Shown here: one piece after another, positions 20,941 to 32,521 of the stretch
Position numbering within the stretch: position 1 is the stretch's first letter
How the letters are laid out: every line of letters starts with the position of its first letter
Assembly: GCA_029204225.1 (NCBI GenBank)
Contig: CM055101.1
Location: forward strand, 29,747,975 to 29,811,974
DNA from: Diphasiastrum complanatum
Lineage: Eukaryota > Streptophyta > Lycopodiopsida > Lycopodiales > Lycopodiaceae
Reading direction: 5' to 3'
Length of the DNA stretch: 64,000 bases
The notes under the pieces: model-generated
The model's database searches: none
Seen by the model: only the letters and a program-made list of their open reading frames with translations
Told to the model about the DNA's origin: nothing
Program-made: the position numbers and the translations under genes

Positions 20941-22416
20941 ATTAGAAGCCTATATTGGTTGACTTAGATGGAGGAAATCATGGGATTTTTGCCATTTAGG
21001 CACTTGACCACCCGTGCTGCATTCGAAGCCATTGTATATTTCATGATGAAATTCATTGTCTATGCACTCGGAGGTGTGTATGCATTTATTTTAGAGTGAG
21101 GTGTTGTGTCAAAAGCACTTGGGTAGCAAAGAATACAACCTAGTGAATTCTGAATTCCTTAGCCACCTACGCACTGACTCTAATACCTTGAGGCTTGTAA
21201 GTGCCCAACATGATCCAAGTTGTCCCAATGATGATAACCTGGAGATTCAAAAAGAGCATGTGGCATTACATGGCAATTATTTTGTGACTATTAATCATAG
21301 CCCTATTGTGATTCAAAATCCAATTCTTGGAGTTGATGAAACCCTAGCAGGAATTGGTAGTGTGTTGAACTATGACCATGAAAAGCCTAATGCTCATGAG
21401 GTGAGTGTTGGCACCGATATTGATATGGTGGACAGTTCTACCCAAAGTTCTGAAATGGACGATCAACAGTTTGTTGAAGATGTGTCAGAGTTGGGCCACC
21501 AATCTCTTGATGAACACCTCGATCATGCTGAAAGTGCTTCCAACCTTGATGAGTTGGAGTACGATGGTGGAAAATCAAAAGTTCAACCTAATCAGACAAT
21601 TGTGCAACCTGTGTTGGTTGTTGGCGACTCCCTCTGTGTTAGACCAAAGCCTGTTTACCTATTGAAGATTGATCATTATGATGAGAGAGAGGTGATAAAT
21701 CTGATATTTTCATACGAAAATTCATGAACTTCTCTTTCCTAGATGGTTTTTCATAGCCCAATAAATGGAAGCTCTTCCATTATACTTGACTGGTCATGCT
21801 AGAAATTGGTATGACAATATTGAAATTTTTGAAAATCATTATCATTAACTAGCAAAGGCAATCATGGATGAATTCTCACCCACGATGAATGTAGTTGTTG
21901 CTTGTTACCAATTGGTAACCATGAGGCAGTATGACAATGAGTCTGTGAGTAGATATGCTCATAGAGATAGTTGGTTTGTGCAGGAGCACATAACCCCGTA
22001 TAAAATGCCGATTGAACTGATATTAGATTGCTTCATAAGTGGATTGCAAACATAGATGCAAGTCCATGTGAGACAGAAGCATCCGACTAGTATGGATCAT
22101 GCAATTGGAATTGCATCCCAATATGAAAATGCTCTGATTGATACTCGTATATCCACATTCTATACTAGCCACAATCAATCTAGAAACGATCAATTCCTAG
22201 TTGAGTCAAGCTTGGGACCAAAAGTAGAATTTGGAGTGGATTATTTCCATTATCAGAGATATCATACCCATAGTGTGAAACCTGAAGACTCTAGGTTGGA
22301 AGCATTGAACATAACTCCCTAGCTAAAGATGCATGGGAATGGAAGCCAAGAGCGAAACAAAAGTCTTGAACTAGGAGTCCATCCCGCCCCTAAGTTCAGA
22401 AAATTAAGAGTCATGA
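20941..22416 (+). pseudogene. Ty3/gypsy-type gag relic, copy 1
   Basis: An acidic N-terminal frame (21101-21727; HLGSKEYNLVNSEFLSHLRT, GVDETLAGIGSVLNYDHE) precedes a gag-like domain in another frame: ALPLYLTGHARNWYDN near 21768, MDEFSPTMNVVVACYQL, QYDNESVSRYAHR, then MPIELILDCFISGLQT and TSMDHAIGIASQYENAL. The pattern (LYLTG.A..WY, NESV..Y, ISGL) matches the retrotransposon gag family. Frameshifts and stops are present. The copy at 34760-36145 preserves the joint between the two frames as one ORF. It ends abruptly where copia RNase H begins. Confidence 0.65.
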
Positions 22417-22857
22417 GTCCACATCTAGATTTACATTCTTCTTCAATGGCGGTCCTATCTCATGGAATAGTCGTAAGCAAACCTCTATCGCACTTTCTTC
22501 TACAGAAGCAGAATACATTGTTGCTTCTCAATCTATTAAGGAAGCGTTTGGGTTGAGAAACTTATTGTTAGACATTAATCTGTATCAGTAGAGCCCTACG
22601 ATCTTATTCTGTGATAATCAGAGTGCTATTGCCTAATCGGCCAACCCTAAATTTCACTCTAGGAGTAAGCACATTGAAATCAGATATCACTACATCAGGG
22701 GCAAGGTTCAACAAGGAGATGAGCTTAATGTACTGCAGAACGCAGGACATGGTTGCAGATATTTTCACAAAAGCATTAAGTGTTAATGCACATAACAAAT
22801 TCTGTGCATTGCTTAGTCTGAAGATCATGGCATTCGTGGATCCAGATTAAGGGGGAG
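22417..22857 (+). pseudogene. Copia RNase H C-terminal fragment (tail copy)
   Basis: Begins mid-domain: TSGFTFFFNGG-like sequence, SWNSRKQTSIALSS, EAEYIVASQSIKEAF, then CDNQSAIA and KHIEIRYHYIRGK, DMVADIFTKALS, ending VDPD and a stop before the polypurine tract AAGGGGGAG. One frameshift and stops are present. The 5' portion of the element is missing, replaced by the gag relic. Confidence 0.88.
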
Positions 22858-24044
22858 TGTTGGATTTATCTCCTGTACTCTCCTAAATTCCATTTTAATC
22901 TGCCTCCATTCATGCTGCATTTTTACTCACATTGTCACACAGTCTGCATATTTACATGTAAAATAAGACTGACGAATAAAACATGACTATTTGCATAAAT
23001 ACAAGTAAATTCTCACAGATGAAGAAAAGACAAAAAAAATGCAACACTGTTTTTACACGCGTTTTGTGACAGGCGAAAAAGGCGACACTGCTTACAAAAT
23101 GCCAAAGGTGCCCTAGGAAGCAAGTGCACCCTGTAAATCAAATCCTAAGGCATTTCATTAGCATTTTTCAAATCTTCACCAACGTTCATTTTAGAAAAAG
23201 CTGACATCACAGCCTTCTCATGTTTATCCCATGCAACTGTGCATCAAAATTGACAACGACAGCAGCCACCCACGATCTCCTACAGACATCACATCCACTT
23301 TGTACTTTTTTCATCTGCACACCTGTAAAAAGATGTATATATATGTTGGATACCACCTGCGTATCTATAGAGTTTGTGTATTATATTAGCATCAAAAGCT
23401 TATCAGAGATAGACGAAGTAGATGCCTTGTGCATTGATTCTTTATTTGTCAGTAATAGGTTCATTCCTTTACAGATCGAATTAGCTTTGTAGAGCACGTG
23501 ATTTCGTCCGCTATTGTCTTGTGCTCTACCGCATCATTGACATGTATATTTTGCTATACTTAATCTGATAACAGCTCTTTTGTTTTGCGTTGAGACTAGT
23601 GTCATATTGCTATGCTTATTTTCATTCTATCTGGTAATCTGTTCTTAGCGAGAAATTATTAGTCTAGTTGTTGACGACTAATATTTAGTCTTGCCTTTCG
23701 CGAATCATTTGTGACTGATTATCAGTCGAGCTCTGTCTAGCTCTTTCGCGAATCATTCACGACTAATAATTTGTCTAGCTACTCGTGACAAATTATGCTT
23801 CTAATATTTTGTTAATGCTTGGCTACGTAATTAGAACGACCGTGATTTCTATCACTAACGTTCTGTTCGTTTCTGATAGACGTAGTCATGCTCAGGGAAG
23901 AAGTTATATAGCTCATTGCGCTACACATGAACACATTCCATTTGAGTTCGTTTCTTGTTCGAGTTTTCGAGTTTGTTTCTTTTTGTGTTCATTTTCTTTT
24001 CGAGCTATTTTCGTCTCTCATACTCACACACTCTTCTTCCAACA
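22858..24044 (+). repeat. Copia 3' LTR (tail copy)
   Basis: 1187 bp, TGTTGGA...TCCAACA perfect 7-base inverted ends, preceded by the polypurine tract. TATATATA lies at 23336-23343. It is followed by the same flank (AGAAGAGCATTATTAAACAT) as the other 3' LTRs. Both strands hold ~90-codon frames. Confidence 0.92.
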
Positions 24045-25085
24045 AGAAGAGCATTATTAAACATAAATCCCAATATTGCTTCATCTTAACGCTACATCAA
24101 TTTTATGTCTATCACTCGAGCTTGAGCTTGATGTCTAACATGCAAATTTAGCTTTCATCAATTGAAATTGCTCATTGTGTGATCAAAATCAACAATGTCA
24201 AGTTTAGGATGTTTAAATTACTATAGTTCGGTCTCTTTTCAATGAAACAAACCCCTATCACTTGAGATAGCTCAAATTTGGTTTTGCTCACCTGAGATAG
24301 CTTGATTTTGGATCGTATCATTCAAGATTCTCATTGAGTGATCAAATTCATGGAATCTTGTAACTGGCTCAAACTTGAACCACATCATACAAGATAGTTT
24401 GATTTCGGTTCCAAACATGTGATTTTAATCACTTGAGACTTAAATTTATTTTTTATCACTCACGATAGCTTGACATTGGTCCTTATCCTCAAGATGACTC
24501 GTTGGTTGATTGAATATGATAAACCTTAAGTTTTGGACATTTAGATGGCTCATTAAAGTCTATGTCTGAAATGTAGTTTTGGTCCGTAGCATATGACAAA
24601 GCTCATCTAGTGATTTAGTTCGGCCAACCTTGAGTGTGAGACATTTGAATTGCTCTAGTCCAATCTCCTACTAATAAAATTGATTCCTACAACCTGATAT
24701 AGCTCCAATTTGACATCTATCACTTGATGCCTATGTTGTAAGATATCTTGATTTTGACCCTTGTCAACCAACATAGCTTATCTAGAGATTAAAATTGACC
24801 ATTTGCAACTTTTGTCTATGTATCAATGCATTTAATCCATATCACTACAAATGGCTCCATTTTTTTTTCTATCACTCAAGATAGTCATTGGCCCTTATCA
24901 TCGAATATTGCTAGATTGAATCCTAGGAATTCCAGGTTTGCAACATTCAGACTAGTCCAACTATATGCATATTACCCAAGAAAATTTGATTTTGATGCTT
25001 GACATATCCCATTGAGTGATTGAAATCAAAATTGTACATCTAGTAATCAAACTTAAGAACCATCAAGTTTTAGAAATTCAGATGT
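24045..25085 (+). repeat. Degenerate GATAG tandem array
   Basis: Roughly twenty diverged units of about 40-60 bases built on TCACT-caaGATAG-TTGATTT, e.g. 24257-24320 and 24460-24490. Direct match to 49247-50290 and inverted match to 598-1372 and 38590-38850. Non-coding. Confidence 0.72.
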
Positions 25086-26839
25086 CACAAATTTCATGCG
25101 TATCTTTGAGGTCTAAGCTTGAATTTGATTCACTTTGATGCCTACGTTATAATTTCTAATCGGGGCATTGTTTCCACGATAGATGACCTTAAACCATTTT
25201 ACGTCAAAAATAAAGTATTTGCCGTTAGTCTCCTAATCGACTTTAATGTGCCGGCATAGTCTAGATTGTCCAAAATGACATTTATGTGCCTCACACTAGA
25301 ATGACTCTCTTGTTTAAAGTTGGCCATTATACCACAATCATATTGAAGGATAATAAAATGACCCCCACATAGACTGCCAATCTAGGGAAATGTTAACGGA
25401 AGTCATTCTATACCACAATTATAGCTCAAGCTCCATTGGATATGGAGTCAAAAATAAGGCCTGTCATGATCACCGACACTTTCAACAGCAATCGATAAGG
25501 CCAATTCCCAACAGTCAATAGGTAAATTTTAGATAGCCTATGGAACTCTGAAATGGTCAAGAACCATCCCGGTATGGAAAGCCATGACTTTCGGAAAGCT
25601 AAATGGGCTATTAGGATTTCCCTCAATCAGTAGTCTTTGACCTCGTTTATTAGAAGTTCTTAATAGTCGAAGCAAGTATTTACAAAGTTCATCAACGATT
25701 AGAAAGCAGTGTGGATAAAACAAGAAGCAGCAATCATTTTGTTCTAACATGTATACTTATAAACAAAGCCTTCAATTTTAATCGGTGAGACAGATCTACT
25801 CAAAGCTATTCTGATCACAAATTACAGGGATTCCTTTACTAAGCTGTAATAATAAATGATCACAGTTAATTTCTCAGGTCTTAAAGACACAAACCTACAA
25901 TATATCGCATATAGAATTGCAAGAAAACAATTCAGACTTTTTTTGAAACAATGGATTAATCTTCTACTCTCAAATTCTTGCCAACAAAATAGCAAGGTCT
26001 TCAACACTTCCAAAGCCTGCAAGCAAATGTATTAGAAGCCTTCCGAATGCTCACAGCCTGCAACCAAGTGTTAGAGGCAGTAAAAGGGAATACAAAATGC
26101 AATTCCCACAATTCAAAACTTGCAATGACAAAGTTAGAAAGAACAATTTACAGATCCACAAAACTGTTAACACAATGCTAATGATCAGTAGCAGTGAATG
26201 AATTAGACAGCAAAATGGAAATGGGTGAGAGTGGAAGGCACCAGGCTACAACCTCTTCTCCTTTCCTCATCTTCTCCACACACTCCTTCTTGCACAAACT
26301 CTCTCTTTCTTTTTCTCTCTCCAAGAAGATGACAATCAAAATGTCCGGCTGGCCCCTTCTGATGCTAGAGAGGGTTGAGGCCCAAAAAGGTGCACCTCTT
26401 CATGAATGGGCACCAATAGGGGCTTTTTGGTAGTTGGGCCCAAACTTAAGGGAAGAGTCCCAAGTTTCGTTTTGAATTACTAAAGTGGCCTACGGTGAAT
26501 AAAACTGCCATTTAGCTGGGTTTTAAGATGAACTGGCACCTTCTAGCCCCGACAGACCTGGGAACTAGGGGCATAGGCTTTTTTAGATAAATTTAAGTCT
26601 AGCGTAAATTAATAAATAAACAGAGTTTCAATAAAAGTGCAACCGGCCATAATGGGCCATTGTAATAGCGCGTGGCGACGATTTTTCATCAAAAATAACT
26701 TGAAAAAGAGGTCTTTTTCCCCGCAAACAGTGCCGACCTTCACGGGTAAAGAATGGTCCCCATTCTTTGGACTCAGCATCTTAGGTTACAACAAGACCAA
26801 TAGTCTAGCCAATAGCATCCTAGGCTGACCCAAAAGCTA

Positions 26840-27140
26840 TACAACAACATGTCTTCAAGATAAGCAGCAACAAATTACCCCCCTGGACCGGCCAATAACA
26901 TCCTAGGCCGACCCAAAAGGATTCCAATCAGCATCAGATCTTCATGAAGAACAACAACAGATTACCGCCCTGGACCGGCCAATAGCGTTCTAGGCCGACC
27001 CAAAAGGGTTCCAATTAGCACCAGATCTTCATGAAGAACAACAACAAATTTTCCCCCTGGACCAACCAATAGCATCCTAGGCCGACCCAAAAGGGTTCCA
27101 ATCAACATCAAATCTTCATGAAGAACATCATCTCAAGTCC
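26840..27140 (-). repeat. 88-base minisatellite, about 4 units
   Basis: Units share GGACCGGCCAATAGCATCCT, AGGCCGACCCAAAAGG and ATCTTCATGAAGAACA in plus orientation. The inverted counterpart is at 36503-36840. Confidence 0.85.
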
Positions 27141-27218
27141 TGCATACAAGGCTTGATAATACTGTAACACAATCAGATCACAATTAGTAGCTTAGTTCAT
27201 TTTCAATCATCATTAAAA

Positions 27219-27251
27219 GGTCCAGTGCCCTATCCATTGGGCTATGGAGTC
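27219..27251 (-). other. tRNA-Arg-like 5' half
   Basis: The minus strand reads GACTCCATAGCCCAATGG, then ATAGGGCACTGG: acceptor strand, A-box and D-arm like a plant tRNA-Arg. Nothing resembling the T arm or B box follows, so it is a fragment. Confidence 0.4.
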
Positions 27252-27392
27252 ATGTCACAAATCATAGGATAAATCATCATAGGGTTTCAAATTTTCACAT
27301 GTCAACAAGTGTTCAAAAAGCGCCATGTGCTAAATTTGCAAAACCAACATGAATGTTGGTTTCCAATGGGTAATGCCAAGATTAGTCATATA

Positions 27393-28330
27393 TTAGCTGA
27401 GTGAGCTTACTGCAAAAGAGATGTCAAGTCTTGTATAGACCATTGCGTACATAAGAGATCCAGGTATCGATCGATAAGGATATTCTCTCATCTGCTCCTC
27501 TTTCTGCTTGGTCTGGGGACATTGGTACTTCGACAAATGCAAGCCTGGATCCATTAGTGAGTGAGCTAACTTACAATTCATTAGATTGTATATGTTAAGA
27601 ACATTGTGATGATACCTTTGTTGAGTTGTGTAAATCAGTCATCTCGCTCTGTCTCTGTGGATCTGAATGCCCAGACAGAAGTGAGCTTGACTAGATCAGT
27701 CATGTCGAACTTCAAAAACAACATCTGCTTAGAATCCTTGACCAAATTGGTATTGTTGCTGAAAAGCAACATATCATCCATGTATAGGGTGATGATAATG
27801 ACGGATTGTTGCACTGACTTGGAATAGACATCGCAATCAGCAGTGCTTGGTTTGAATCCTTGTTCGATGAGGAATGCATTGATCCTCTGAAACCAAGATC
27901 TAGCAGACTATTTCAAGCCGTAAAGTGTCTTGTGGAGTTTACAGACATGATTCTTCATACCTTCCAAAACGTATCCTTCGGGCTGGATCATGTAGATGTC
28001 TTCTTGTATAACTCCATTTAGATAGGCTATTTGTACATCAAGTTGATGCACTTGGAGGTTGGCAGCTGCAACATAAGACAAGAGCATTCAGATCGACAAA
28101 TGTTTGACCACTGGACTGAAAGTCTCGCTGTAGTCGACGTTGGGGATCTGAGTGAATCCTCATGCTACCAGTCTTGCCTTCCTTCCATCAATTGCTCCAT
28201 TGTCATTGTATTTGATCTTGAAGATCCATTTGCAATCAATGATAATGTAGCCATTAGGAGCTTCAATTAGTGACCATGTCTGGCTCTTGATCGGAGAGGA
28301 ATATTTTTTGTCCATAGCTTCTCTCCAAAG
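27393..28330 (-). pseudogene. Copia reverse transcriptase (element 2)
   Basis: Minus-strand motifs: KWIFKIKYNDNG, GRKARLVA, QLDVQIAYLNGVI, then the segment lost from element 1 (27851-28006, with GMKNHVCKLHKTLYGLK), the YMDD/YVDD box near 27778-27790 (here Tyr-Met-Asp-Asp), and AHSLMDPGLHLSKYQCPQTKQ. Several frame changes between these. It serves as the reference showing what element 1 lost. Confidence 0.88.
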
Positions 28331-29026
28331 GCCAGACTCTGGTTGGCTGAGTGCATCTTTGACTATCGTCAGTTCTTGTATCAAGAGACATGCAGACTCA
28401 GGAGTATACCTTGTGGGCTGTGTGTGCACTCCGCTTGATCTCCTAGGAGGATTCGACTGATGAACCGCTCCTGATGAAGGTTCTCCTGGAGCAATATCCT
28501 TGTCTTTGATGTCGACAAATTGATCCTCAATAAAGACTATATCCCGGCTATACAAGATTTGCTGGGTATCAAGATCATACAGCTTGTATGTATTATCAGA
28601 TGAAGTATATCCAATCAAGATGCAGTTGAATGCTTCTGATTTCTTCTTTATAAAGTACACCACAGTCCTTCTGGAAAATTCATCAATAAAAGCTATAAAA
28701 TACCTTGCATCCTTCAGCGAAGGATTTTTCATTGAGCCACAGATGTCTGAATGTACAATGTCTAACAATCCTCTTGCAATATGTTGATGGCTTGATTTGA
28801 ATGGTTTCCTAGTCTGTTTAACAACTAGACAGTCTTGACAGACAGGTAACTCGACTTTATCGCGAGGATAATTAAGATCAAGAACAATAGATTGTCTAGA
28901 CATTTGTTGTACAACAGCATGATTCAAGTGACCAAGTCTATAATGCCAAAGTAAACTTTTATTTGCATTAATAGCAGTACTAAGTGCCTGACTAGAGGCA
29001 GAAAAGCAATGACTCGATTTATACAA
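28331..29026 (-). pseudogene. Copia integrase N-half fused to RT linker (element 2)
   Basis: One open frame of 288 codons (28160-29026) runs from LLWHYRLGHLNHAVVQQM through the zinc-binding VCQDC, HSDICGSM and FIDEFSRRTVVYFIKKKSEAF, and passes straight into ILIGYTSSDNTYKLYDLD. The second catalytic Asp and the Glu of integrase are deleted (compare 4233-4670 in element 1). The fused frame stays open into RT. Confidence 0.9.
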
Positions 29027-29620
29027 GTATCCATGCCTCTTTCTAAATGCTAGGATCTTGCCTATCCTATCAACTACTTTGTACTGATCACATTCAAATT
29101 CTACTCTATGTCCTAGATTTGTGATTCTGCTTATAGAGAGTAGATTCGTAGATAAATTTGGTACATACAGGACTTTAGAGAGTAGCTTAGATTGATCATT
29201 TGCAAAGCTTAATCTTACATAGCATGTGTGCTATTGTGGCCTTTAATAGCATGTGTGCTATTGTCGCCAAGATGAACATATTTTTGGGTATTGTAAGGTG
29301 TATAGGACTCGAAACAGCCAATGAGGCTGGTCATGTGCTGAGTGGCTCCGGAATTCAGGAACCAAGAACTATCACTCGATGCTCCTTGATGGCTGGTCAT
29401 GAAGGCATCATGATCCGCCTTTTGAATAGGCTATGGTGCTTCTACAGCTGCATTTGCCACTTGATTCGACTGTCCAGCAGTCTTGAATTTCGTGGTTGTT
29501 TCACTTGCAGTATCTGCAAAACAGCTTCTTCTTCATCTGCGGATTCGACTTTTCTTTGTGATGTGCTGGTTTCTAGTCTGGCTTTGATTGCTTCTGGCCT
29601 TTATTTTTCTTCTGCTTAGT
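29027..29620 (-). pseudogene. Copia zinc knuckle and protease (element 2)
   Basis: Minus strand: CRYCK.. zinc knuckle near 29505-29520, then after a small deletion ASSDSSWFLNSGATQHMT (Asn for the catalytic Asp, codon AAT), GCFESYTPYNTQKYVHLGDN and the GAG-pre-integrase part. Several frame breaks. Confidence 0.85.
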
Positions 29621-29692
29621 CATGCTCTTGTTGGTGTATAAGGCATGAGAATCAGTTAAGAAACTTAAGGCTTCATTCCTCCGCGCGTCTTT

Positions 29693-30215
29693 CTACAACA
29701 ACATTGTAATGCCTCTCGAAAGAATTAGTTCTGGATGTGTCGTGATGATCATCACCCAGCTGTCATATGAGCTTGGCAAGCTTGTAAGCAGTTGCATCAC
29801 TGTGTCTTGATCGTCTATGACAGATCCGATAGTGGTCATTTGCCTTGGCAGGTTCTTGAATTGATTGATGTGATTCTGCAGGGAATCACCATTCGCCATC
29901 TTGAGGGAGTAAAATTTCTTCTTGAGATGTAGCTTGGAAGCTATATCTCACACTTTGTATAGTGTGCTCAAGATGTCCCATACTTCTTTCGATGTCTGAG
30001 CCTCGGATACATGGCCGATCTGAGTATTCCTAATGTTCAAGAGGATCAGCGTGAAATACTTTCCATCCTTCAGCTTTCATCTGGCGATTGTTGCGTCATC
30101 TGCTTCAGGTTTTTCTTCTGCACCTATAACAATGTCATACAATTCTTTAGCCATTAGTACAATTTTCATCTTAAATTTCCACAAATGGTAATTGGCTCCA
30201 TCAAGATTCTCCATG
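29693..30215 (-). pseudogene. Copia gag (element 2)
   Basis: Minus-strand gag: an ATG near 30213, the Trp codon intact in HLWKFK, MAKELYDIVIG, then MANGDSLQNHINQFKNLPRQ and SSYDSWVMIITTHPEL. The middle is frame-broken (29900-30080). Same family and length as element 1. Confidence 0.87.
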
Positions 30216-30392
30216 ATGGGACTGGCTTAACCTTGGGAATGGATGTGGAAGATTAGTCTAGGTGACAGGAAAAACTATCAGTGACTTCAGTATGAAAATC
30301 AGGTACAGAATTATCAAACAAGATGACAATTACTCTATTGGCTAGTAGAGTCTTGTACTGTGGAAGCTTATCAGGCTATGAAAATTGCTCAT

Positions 30393-31374
30393 GAAACAAG
30401 ATGAGACGGAGAGGAATGCTTTCTCCTGTAAGTTTATATCCTTTTATTGTAGGTCCAAGCATCATTAATGATCTTGGTTTCCCTCCATAACAAAAATCCT
30501 ACTATTAATGTGGACTAGATTCAATGTCTCCAACATTCACATTTGAATCTACCAAACTCAACCTTCTACTATTTCCTTCACTTTCTAAAAGTGGTAATTC
30601 AAATGCATTTAGACTAATATAACTTTGAGAAGTCAAACTCTAAGTCTAATATGGAAATTGGCCTCAATTGCCAAATAAAGAAATATGTCCAACGTATCAA
30701 ACTAGTTGACAATTTCTCACACTCCTTCTTCAACTAGTTTTGTCATAGACTTTGAGAATACTCCAAGTGAAGTTCTATGCTTTGTAAACAAGTCTTTTCC
30801 CAATGCTTTGGTGAAGATATCAACTACAAATTCCTTTGAATGCACAGGTTGAAGCTCCACCTCCTTTGCCATGACTTCCTCCCTCACAAAGTGATATGCC
30901 ACCTCAATATGCTTGCTTGTAGCATGAAATATAGGATTGCTTGCCAACTTTTGGGCTGATAGGTTGTCACAAAAGATGATTGAGCTCAATGAAAAATCCA
31001 GCAAGTGAATATCCTTGATTATCTCTTTTCTACAATGAGTAACTGCTTTGTACTCGGTCACACTAGATGACAATGAGATAGTAGCTTGTTTCTTTGAAAT
31101 CCATATCCATCGCCTATTAAAATACGATGTGCACATATGGATTTCCTATCCATTTGGTCTCCAATAAAGTCTGAATCTGAAAACCCAAACAATCTTTCAC
31201 CAAAATGGCATTCGCACAAAGAATACAATCAATCCATAACCACCCTCCCTTTACAGTTGGCGATTATGTTCCCTTGAGAATCTACATCATAATAAAATTT
31301 TGTGGATGACTCTTCGGTAGGGGCGGGAGCCGCGGCTGCTTGTAAGGTACCACCCTCGAGGTCTTGGCTAAGCA
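30393..31374 (-). mobile_element. Fragment of the second copia family (LTR, RNase H, gag remnant)
   Basis: LTR start TGTTGGAGAC on the minus strand at 30534, cut at 30393. RNase H is open at 30717-31136 (SKKQATISLSSSVTEYKAV, FCDNLSAQKLASNP, KHIEVAYHFVRE). The gag remnant runs from 31200 to 31374, where it breaks inside CTTGGCTAAGCAT and block G starts. The gag-to-RNase H joint is the same as at 16.2 and 52.2 kb. Confidence 0.85.
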
Positions 31375-31952
31375 TGTCATACCATTTGTGGCCTATTGTC
31401 CATGCATGTCAGATCTTAAGCTTGCATTTCACACCATGCATTTCCAAATGACCATGCATGTTGCTTCACGAGTGTTGCATGTCAAGAATCTATGAACCCT
31501 TATGAGTGCATGTCAAGAATCTAAGATCCATTTGGATTGCCTGTCAAGAATCTAACATCCAACATGATTGCATGTCGGAAAAATTAAGACTTAGGAAGAA
31601 ATTTCTATGCTTTTGTTAAGATATGGAATTAAGATCAATGAATAAGAACTGAGTCTATGCTAAGTTGATTTTCCTACTTTGAGACCCCTATTGGAATCCA
31701 TTGTATATGTAATTGGCATTGGCCAATTGGATTTGCATAATGAGAAGAAAAGAATCCTTCCGCGGGGACCCCTCAGTGCTTCCGCTGTTGTGTGAATGAA
31801 TCTATGTGATGCAATGTTTTCGAGTTTTGATTTAAAGTCCTATTTGATTTTCATTTAAGTTGATTCGAGACTAGATTTATGTGAATGATAAGCCAATAAA
31901 TCTTTTGGCCTTTGAGAACTTAGAATAGACCTTCACCCTTGAGTTCACAGTT
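31375..31952 (+). repeat. LTR-like block G, 3' part
   Basis: Matches 18065-18641 and 32990-33546. Five clear GCATGTC motifs occur in the first 200 bases. It ends GAGTTCACA, directly before a primer site, which argues that block G is an LTR. Confidence 0.6.
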
Positions 31953-31965
31953 TGGTATCAGATCC
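31953..31965 (+). other. Primer binding site, gypsy-like
   Basis: TTTGGTATCAGATCC beside the end of block G. This is close to the TTTGGTATCAGAGCC arrangement common in plant Ty3/gypsy elements. Confidence 0.6.
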
Positions 31966-32004
31966 ATGGTTTAATATTTCGTGGCCTTGACGTGAAGACC
32001 TTGT

Positions 32005-32310
32005 ATGTTCACAAGGCCTTGTGCTTCAAAAAGCAAGAACTGCTTGGAAAAGTCAAAGAAGACAAAGACCCTTGATAGGCATGATGAAGAACCAGATGAC
32101 AACGAAACATTGGAAGCCTACTTGCGGAGAACTAGAAGGTCATGTTTATCAAGAACCTACAACTCGAGACTAGTTACGGCCATGAAATCATTGAAGGTCG
32201 TACTAGTGAAGCAAGGGAAGAATTTCTTGAACCATATTGATTGTCCACTAGGACCGCAAGAATGCTTTAAATGGAGATCTCGAAATGCTTTAAATAAAAA
32301 CATCAAATAG
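32005..32310 (+). pseudogene. Possible gag start of the block G element
   Basis: A 101-codon frame: basic N-terminus (KSKNCLEKSKKTKTLDRHDE), then TLEAYLRRTRR and a Lys-rich middle, stop at 32308-32310. The position 40-350 bases after a primer site suggests gag, but no domain is recognised. It is followed by GATGGAAAAGA, a possible polypurine tract, and AT-rich sequence to 32521. Confidence 0.3.
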
Positions 32311-32521
32311 GATGGAAAAGACTAAGTTGTTTCCAAAAATGATTCTGATTCAATGCTATCGATACTTTTTCTTTGAATGTTTCAAACATGCGTGTTATGT
32401 GATCTAAGCTTATAGTAGCTTAATGCATGTCAAGTATGTTAATTTAAACATGCATGTCATAAAATGTTGATTTACATTTGTTAGCATACTTTATGCAAAA
32501 GTAAACCTTGATGGTATGTTG

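Larger units (their letters stand above)
25086..27360 (-). repeat. Module C, inverted arm
   Basis: Reverse complement of about 36285-38600; the outer tip reads AACCAACATTCATGTTGG in both. In order on the minus strand: tRNA-Arg-like piece, 88-base minisatellite, GC-rich part (26340-26720), a GA-rich leader-like stretch, then AT-rich sequence to 25086. Small frames (25426-25626, 25822-26022) recur in all copies but are not supported as genes. Confidence 0.7.
27361..30392 (-). mobile_element. Ty1/copia element 2, internal fragment without LTRs
   Basis: Same family as element 1. It is cut in late RT (HWK region) at 27361, where module C joins, and just inside the primer site at 30392, where the second copia family joins. 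It has an in-frame ~438-bp deletion fusing mid-integrase to the RT linker, and a local duplication around ATAGCATGTGTGCTATTGT at 29216-29262. Confidence 0.9.

Noticed and set aside
21405-21665. 86-codon frame present in both gag copies (21405, 35206)
   Set aside because: It overlaps the acidic gag frame in another register, and conservation is explained by the duplicate block.
24045-25085. CRISPR-like array reading of the GATAG repeats and of the 88-base repeats
   Set aside because: The repeats are diverged, unit lengths vary, there are no conserved repeat/unique spacer alternations, and the DNA is eukaryotic.
25426-25626. 66-codon frame recurring at 25426, 34383 and 38041 in module C
   Set aside because: Its recurrence follows from the repeat copies; there is no domain, and overlapping frames are equally open.
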